DNA of 64,000 bases from Aestuariivivens marinum. Lineage in GTDB: Bacteria > Bacteroidota > Bacteroidia > Flavobacteriales > Flavobacteriaceae. The stretch spans positions 1,178,001 to 1,242,000 of the forward strand of contig NZ_JAKMCR010000001.1 in assembly GCF_022662175.1 (NCBI RefSeq). Reading direction: 5' to 3'. The position numbers and the translations under genes were made by a program. Numbering within the stretch: position 1 is the first letter of the stretch; each line of letters starts with the position of its first letter. This document shows, in pieces, positions 59,684-64,000 of this stretch. The notes under the pieces were generated by a model. That model saw nothing but the letters and a program-made list of their open reading frames with translations. It was not told where the DNA came from and did no database searches.

Positions 59684-61798
59684 TTACTGTATTAGAATTT
59701 CATCTACAAAAAGCCAAGCATCAGTTCCAGCGCCTTCGTGCCAACTAGGTAGTGTTTTAAAATTTTCTACCACTACTCTTAAATATTGGGTTTTTGTATT
59801 GGGGATATTAATAGTATATTTTTTTATTTCTGTACCATTCCCATATTGTCCCGTTCTGTTAATTTTAAGTTCTCCTATTTTTCTGAAATCAGAATTTTCG
59901 TTTGTTGTTGAATATACCAATATTTTCTTTGGAAAAAGAATCCAATTGGCAACATTTTCCAAACAATTTACCGAAATTTTGTCAATGGTCTTAACCGATT
60001 CCAAATCTATCGTTGCATTAATGTCATCACCTGAAAATCCTATCCATTTACCGTCTCTGAACAACTCACTCCCTTCTTTAAAATCAAATAATTTATTCCC
60101 TCCAGGGTATCTTTCGTCGGGTTGGTTCACTAGGTTGTATTTTGAGACTTGGTGTTTTACCTTAAAAAACTTTTTTTCCAATATATTACTTGGTAACCAT
60201 CCCTTTTTATATGTTCTTATTTTTAATTGTGCAGGGCGATCTAAGAAAATCTTATCTTGGTAAATAAGTGATGTCGAATCGGGATCAGTACCATCGAGTG
60301 TATAATAGATTTTAACATTTTTGATTTTGGATTGAAGCCTAACAGAAATGGTATCTACAAATAAATTTTTATCCGAAAGGAATGTTGGAGTTTCTAAATT
60401 AGAAATTTCAACAAAATTAGCATCTGCTGCTCCATATATTACTGTTTCATATTTTGATTTTAACATGGCAATAGCTTTATCGTCGACTTCTGTTTGCCAT
60501 ACATAAATGTGTTTTGGAACAATGTTTTCCAAAAGTGTATTCAAACCTTTATTAGTAACTTTGGTATTATATAGGTTTAGGGTTTGAAGTCTTTTGGCAT
60601 TATATATAAACTTCAAGGATGCATCCGTTATATCAGTATTGTTTATATGTAATTTTATAAGATTTTTAAACTTTTTAAAGCCAATAGTCATTTCATCTGA
60701 TAGATTGGTATTGCTTAAGTCCAATTCGATAATTTGGTCTTTAATTTTTTCCAACACTTTTAAGGCGTCTTTACTTAGTTCTGTTTTTTGAAATTTTATA
60801 CTAAGCTCAGGTTTGTTAGGAACTAATTTAAATACCGAAAAGCCAACATCTTTAACTTTATTGATATCGCTCAATGAAGCCTCTTTAATATTATGGGTTT
60901 CAAAAACTAGATATTTTTCGAGTAACTTATTTAATGTATCATTTTCAGTTAAATTAACAACTTTATTTTCAAAATTAGCGTTATGGTTTATCCAATAAGA
61001 GATAAGCCATTGCTCTTCTTTAGTTAGTTGAGGTTTTCCCTCTGGAGGCATGTGTTTGTCATCTGACAATGGTAGTGTTATGCTTTTAAATAGTTGACTT
61101 TCACTAGCATTTCCTTTTACAATTACTTTACCATGTTCCCCGCCTTTTAAAATGTTTTCGGGAGTGTTTAAAGCTAATTCTCCTTTTCTTTTAGTTGTGT
61201 TATGGCATTGAATGCATTTGGAATCCAAAATTTTAAAAACAACATCATCAAATAGTTTCAGGCTGTCTATTTGCTTTATAGGCTTCAATTTGACAGGAGT
61301 TTTAGCATATTGGGTTAAAAAATCACTTCCATGGGTCAAGATGCTTCCATAATGACCTGTAATTGTAATACCAATCAATGTTAAAACAAAAAATGGTATA
61401 AATAGTTTTGAGGTGTGTTTCCTTTTAGATTTACTTAAAAGAAATAGACCTGTAATAAGCAAAGTAGAAATTACGCCTAGCCATAAATGTTTATCTAGTG
61501 TATTTAAATCATAACCGCCTTCAAATGATAAAAAATAACCTAGAATACAAGCTAATACTGAAAAAACCAAAGAAAACCCTAAAGCATATTGAATAACTAA
61601 ACTGGGGTAATTGTTTTTTATGCGTCCAACAATATCTATGAATAGGGTAAGTATAATAGCTCCAATGGGGAGGTGCAAAATAACGGGATGGAATCTGCCT
61701 AAAAAAAGTACCATCCTTGATGGTTGAACAAATACGATTAAAACCGTAACAAATACAACGGTAATTGTTAAAATATGTTTCGTTTTTAAAACCTTCAT
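59684..61798 (-). CDS. DUF2231/c-type cytochrome/LRR membrane protein with CHB_HEX and discoidin-like domains
   Basis: This 704-residue multidomain protein starts with four or so membrane spans with RFHPVILHLPIGAIILTLF (DUF2231-like, about 1-155). A planctomycete-type c-type cytochrome domain follows, with heme motif CIQCH (195-199) and candidate distal Met250 in KHMPPEG. Leucine-rich repeats run from about 340 to 450 (IELDLSNTNLSDEMTIGF, LIKLHINNTDITDASLKFI, LQTLNLYNTKVTNKGLNTL). A CHB_HEX_C_1 beta unit (KIYYTLDGTDPDSTS) precedes a discoidin-like module ending WHEGAGTDAWLFVDEILI. It is probably anchored in the inner membrane facing the periplasm; the redox partner is unknown. Confidence 0.85.
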   Translation of the reverse strand: MKVLKTKHILTITVVFVTVLIVFVQPSRMVLFLGRFHPVILHLPIGAIILTLFIDIVGRIKNNYPSLVIQYALGFSLVFSVLACILGYFLSFEGGYDLNTLDKHLWLGVISTLLITGLFLLSKSKRKHTSKLFIPFFVLTLIGITITGHYGSILTHGSDFLTQYAKTPVKLKPIKQIDSLKLFDDVVFKILDSKCIQCHNTTKRKGELALNTPENILKGGEHGKVIVKGNASESQLFKSITLPLSDDKHMPPEGKPQLTKEEQWLISYWINHNANFENKVVNLTENDTLNKLLEKYLVFETHNIKEASLSDINKVKDVGFSVFKLVPNKPELSIKFQKTELSKDALKVLEKIKDQIIELDLSNTNLSDEMTIGFKKFKNLIKLHINNTDITDASLKFIYNAKRLQTLNLYNTKVTNKGLNTLLENIVPKHIYVWQTEVDDKAIAMLKSKYETVIYGAADANFVEISNLETPTFLSDKNLFVDTISVRLQSKIKNVKIYYTLDGTDPDSTSLIYQDKIFLDRPAQLKIRTYKKGWLPSNILEKKFFKVKHQVSKYNLVNQPDERYPGGNKLFDFKEGSELFRDGKWIGFSGDDINATIDLESVKTIDKISVNCLENVANWILFPKKILVYSTTNENSDFRKIGELKINRTGQYGNGTEIKKYTINIPNTKTQYLRVVVENFKTLPSWHEGAGTDAWLFVDEILIQ

Positions 61799-61802
61799 TC
61801 AG

Positions 61803-62606
61803 TTAATAGTTTAAAACCCATTCGTCCATAAATAGCCATGCTTTATTTCCTTTTCCTTCATGCCAGTCTGGAATTGATGATACATTTTTTACTTCTACTT
61901 GAACATATTTAATGTCTTCCCCAATGGGGATATCAACATGTTTTAATGATGGAGCCGAAATACCGTCAATTGATTGTAGGTTGATAGACAACTTCTTAAA
62001 ATTATTACCATCAACCGATGTTTTTACAGTAATATGTGCTGGAGGAAAAATCCAAGAGCCAGGATCACTTAAATAACCAATAGTTATAGATTTAACAAAC
62101 GATTCAATTTTTAATTGCAAGGTAGCATGTGCAATGGTATCAAAACCTAGCCATTGGGTATCCTTAAAATCAACAGTTCCTTTTTTGTTGTTATTTAATG
62201 TTAATGAACCAACACCTTTGTAGCGATCACTTGCATTCGAATGCCAAATAATACTATCAATAGGAATGCCTTTTTTATAAAATACTTTCTCAACAATATC
62301 GCTTTCTTTCCAGTCAGGATGATAGGCCTTAAATTTATAAGTTCCAGGGTTTATAACTTTTATAGGCGAAGTATATAGGTTTGAATTTTCAGATGGAGAT
62401 TCACCATTAGTCGTATAGTAAATTTTAGTGCCTTCCAATTTTAAGCTCGCAGTTAAATAAGCTATAGAATCTATTAGTTGATTAGTAGCTTCTAACCTAG
62501 GTTGGGTTATTTGAATTTGATCTTGTTGTAAAAACAGGCTGTCTGGTTTCAGTTTACAATTAAAAAATATAAATGCTAGAAAGCATATCATTACTTTTAG
62601 CATCAT
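61803..62606 (-). CDS. Lipoprotein with CHB_HEX and discoidin-like domains
   Basis: This 267-residue protein has a lipoprotein signal (MICFLAFIFFNC). The two domains repeat, on a smaller scale, the C-terminal half of the preceding cytochrome protein. A CHB_HEX_C_1 unit (TKIYYTTNGESPSENSNLYTSP, then YKFKAYHPDWKESDIVEKVFYKKG) is followed by a discoidin-like module ending DWHEGKGNKAWLFMDEWVL. No catalytic motif is seen. Its start codon overlaps the stop of the beta-propeller gene by 4 bases. Likely a binding accessory at the cell surface (inference). Confidence 0.8.
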   Translation of the reverse strand: MMLKVMICFLAFIFFNCKLKPDSLFLQQDQIQITQPRLEATNQLIDSIAYLTASLKLEGTKIYYTTNGESPSENSNLYTSPIKVINPGTYKFKAYHPDWKESDIVEKVFYKKGIPIDSIIWHSNASDRYKGVGSLTLNNNKKGTVDFKDTQWLGFDTIAHATLQLKIESFVKSITIGYLSDPGSWIFPPAHITVKTSVDGNNFKKLSINLQSIDGISAPSLKHVDIPIGEDIKYVQVEVKNVSSIPDWHEGKGNKAWLFMDEWVLNY

Positions 62607-63646
62607 ACTCTTGTTAGTTTAATAGGATAAGTGTTTCCCGAATTCCATTGAGCAACATATACATTTTCGTCTTCGTCTATGCAAACATCATGGGGATACT
62701 GGAATAACCTAATAGTTTGGTACAACTCTTCTAAGTTACTGTTATTGTAAGTTGGGGCTGTTGCTCCCGGACAGGAAACAACTTGATTGTTATTATCCAT
62801 TATTAATAAGAAACCAGAATCGCTATTAGGTGCTTTTTTCGATTTTAATACGGCAAAATAAATATGGTCTTTATGAATTACAGGTCTACAAATCAATGCC
62901 CCAGGAATGTCTATTGATGACATATAGTTGCCATCCAAACTGAAGCGCTTCAGTATGTTCATTTCCCTTGCAGAAATTAAAATTGATGGGTTGTTTTTAT
63001 CTCTGTTATCGTAACAAATACCATGCGCATTTAAAAATTGGGATTCACCGGTACCTCGACCACCAAAAATGTTCAATAGTTCTCCTTTATGGTTGTAATG
63101 CAAGATATATTGATTTCCATAACCATCGGCAACATAAAAATCACCATTTTCCAAAACGGTTGTTTCGGTTGGTTTAAACTCTTCTTTAGCATTGTATTTC
63201 CCGGTTTCTTTTGGATAATCTATTTCAAAAATAACTTTACCATCAATAGTAGTTTTAATGATTTGATGTCTTTCATAATCGGTAATCAACAGAAAATCTT
63301 CACCGTTTTCTTTGCATAAAGTTAAACCATGACCACCAGGAAATTGAGTGCCCCATGTTTCCAATAATTTGCCCGACTTATCATAGATGATAATATTGTT
63401 TTTAGTGTGATTGGTTAGCAAGACAATACGCCCTTTTGAGTCCTGAACCATTTCATGACAATCTTTTACTGGAGTTTTTAATGGATCTAAATTTCCCCAG
63501 TTCATATTAACTTTATATTGATGTGAATTATGCCCAATAATAACATCTTTGTTGTCACAAAAAGAAAAGGCATTGCTATACAATGGGGACAATAAGATAC
63601 CCAGTGATGCACAGGATGATTGTTTTAAAAAGATTCTACGGCTCAT
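62603..63646 (-). CDS. NHL/6-bladed beta-propeller protein with Tat-like leader
   Basis: This 347-residue protein has a leader (MSRRIFLKQSSCASLGILLS) containing a twin-arginine start RRIFLKQ typical of Tat-exported proteins. The rest carries propeller blades: CHEMVQDSKGRIVLLTNHTKNNIIIYDKSG, HGLTLCKENGEDFLLITDYERHQI, ETTVLENGDFYVADGYGNQYILHYNHKG, then FLNAHGICYDNR and the closing YPHDVCIDEDENVYVAQWNSGNTYPIKL. Such NHL-like proteins accompany DUF1501 and related genes in planctomycete-like clusters. Enzymatic function is unknown. It overlaps the next gene by 4 bases. Confidence 0.83.
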   Translation of the reverse strand: MSRRIFLKQSSCASLGILLSPLYSNAFSFCDNKDVIIGHNSHQYKVNMNWGNLDPLKTPVKDCHEMVQDSKGRIVLLTNHTKNNIIIYDKSGKLLETWGTQFPGGHGLTLCKENGEDFLLITDYERHQIIKTTIDGKVIFEIDYPKETGKYNAKEEFKPTETTVLENGDFYVADGYGNQYILHYNHKGELLNIFGGRGTGESQFLNAHGICYDNRDKNNPSILISAREMNILKRFSLDGNYMSSIDIPGALICRPVIHKDHIYFAVLKSKKAPNSDSGFLLIMDNNNQVVSCPGATAPTYNNSNLEELYQTIRLFQYPHDVCIDEDENVYVAQWNSGNTYPIKLTRV

Positions 63647-63648
63647 GA

Positions 63649-64000
63649 TTAGGTAAGTATATCGTTAATAACATGACCAGATACATCGGTAAGTCTGAAC
63701 CTTCTGCCTTGATGTTTGTAAGTAAACTTGGTATGGTCAATGCCCATTTGCTGCATTATAGTGGCTTGTAAGTCGTGTACATGCATAGGGTCTTTAGCAA
63801 TGTTATATCCGAAATCATCAGTTTCACCATAGGTAAATCCGGGTTTTACGCCACCGCCGGCCATGAACATGGTAAAACATTTAGGATGATGGTCCCTACC
63901 ATAATTGGTATCAGTTAAAGTGCCTTGACTGTAATTGGTCCTTCCAAACTCACCACCCCATACCACTAATGTATCTTCAAGTAACCCACGTTGTTTTAGG
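63649..64000 (-). CDS. DUF1501 protein, C-terminal part (cut by right edge)
   Basis: The frame runs from the stop at 63649 to the last bases of the window without interruption. It spells [21 protein letters not shown] directly at the edge, the classic DUF1501 motif (GLL[14 protein letters not shown]). It continues with [32 protein letters not shown] and [36 protein letters not shown]. The GTG-initiated piece from 63966 is not the true start. DUF1501 proteins are sulfatase/phosphatase-fold relatives, usually Tat-exported and paired with DUF1549/DUF1553 genes. About 350 bases of its 3' part lie in this window. Confidence 0.9.
   Translation of the reverse strand, partial: LKQRGLLEDTLVVWGGEFGRTNYSQGTLTDTNYGRDHHPKCFTMFMAGGGVKPGFTYGETDDFGYNIAKDPMHVHDLQATIMQQMGIDHTKFTYKHQGRRFRLTDVSGHVINDILT

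Noticed and set aside
63649-63966. A complete 105-residue gene beginning at GTG 63966
   Set aside because: The frame continues upstream to the window edge with the DUF1501 signature [12 protein letters not shown], so this is only the 3' end of a larger gene.
1-64000. CRISPR arrays, prophage, insertion sequences, rRNA, SusC/SusD genes, sulfatases
   Set aside because: None was found: no regularly spaced repeats, no transposase or integrase protein, and no SusC plug/barrel protein. VVVAYG-like strings in the M56 protein are short linkers, not a SusC gene.

Overview
The window reads as chromosome of a marine-type Flavobacteriaceae bacterium (phylum Bacteroidota). The evidence is low GC, Bacteroidota -7 promoter boxes (TAnnTTTG) in place of strong Shine-Dalgarno sites, and families typical of the group: TPR sensor kinases, M56/BlaR1-TonB proteins, GH92, DUF4407, and flavobacterial palindromic repeats such as GAGCGGAGTCGAG. 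No phage, insertion sequence, CRISPR array or rRNA is visible. One tRNA (Leu, anticodon TAG) is present.

Left part (1-30.3 kb) is ordinary chromosome in short, mixed-strand units. It holds a YD-repeat-like gene cut by the left edge, an acyl-CoA dehydrogenase, two transcription regulators (AraC, LacI), a DsrE-like periplasmic protein, a TPR histidine kinase with its LuxR-type response regulator (preceded by a 48-residue lipoprotein too short for usual ORF calling), a BlaI/M56 regulatory pair with three operator-like dyads, and cell-envelope genes (GT2, flippase-like protein, beta-barrel). It also holds ruvC, hemW (carrying two in-frame repeat-element insertions), a cyclase-family gene followed by a decayed MmcQ/YjbR gene, phnA, a secreted metalloprotease, an SQR-like flavoprotein, an EamA transporter, an M20 peptidase and tRNA-Leu.

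Middle part (30.3-38.8 kb, minus strand) encodes what looks like a non-phosphorylating L-fucose pathway. The genes are a mutarotase, an SDR (candidate L-fucose dehydrogenase), a UxaA-type dehydratase (candidate L-fuconate dehydratase), a second SDR (candidate 2-keto-3-deoxy-L-fuconate dehydrogenase) and a FAH-family hydrolase expected to give pyruvate plus L-lactate. LutA, LutB and LutC would then oxidise the lactate to pyruvate. An AraC regulator lies immediately upstream.

Right part (38.9-64 kb, minus strand) is a very compact glycan-degradation region: GH20, FucP permease, three GH29 alpha-fucosidases, two GH92 alpha-mannosidase-type proteins, GH3 with PA14, a DUF4838 protein, a secreted EEP-fold phosphatase/nuclease and an unassigned 818-residue lipoprotein that may be a new glycosidase. 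It is followed upstream by a c-type cytochrome/LRR membrane protein, a CHB_HEX plus discoidin-like lipoprotein, an NHL beta-propeller protein with a Tat-like leader, and the end of a DUF1501 protein cut by the right edge. No SusC/SusD pair and no sulfatase occurs in the window. The enzyme set (fucose, mannose, N-acetylhexosamine, a possible GH3 pentosidase) fits a fucosylated N-glycan-like or mixed fucose-containing substrate. The released fucose would enter through FucP and be burned by the middle operon.

All assignments come from reading motifs by eye. No database search was run.
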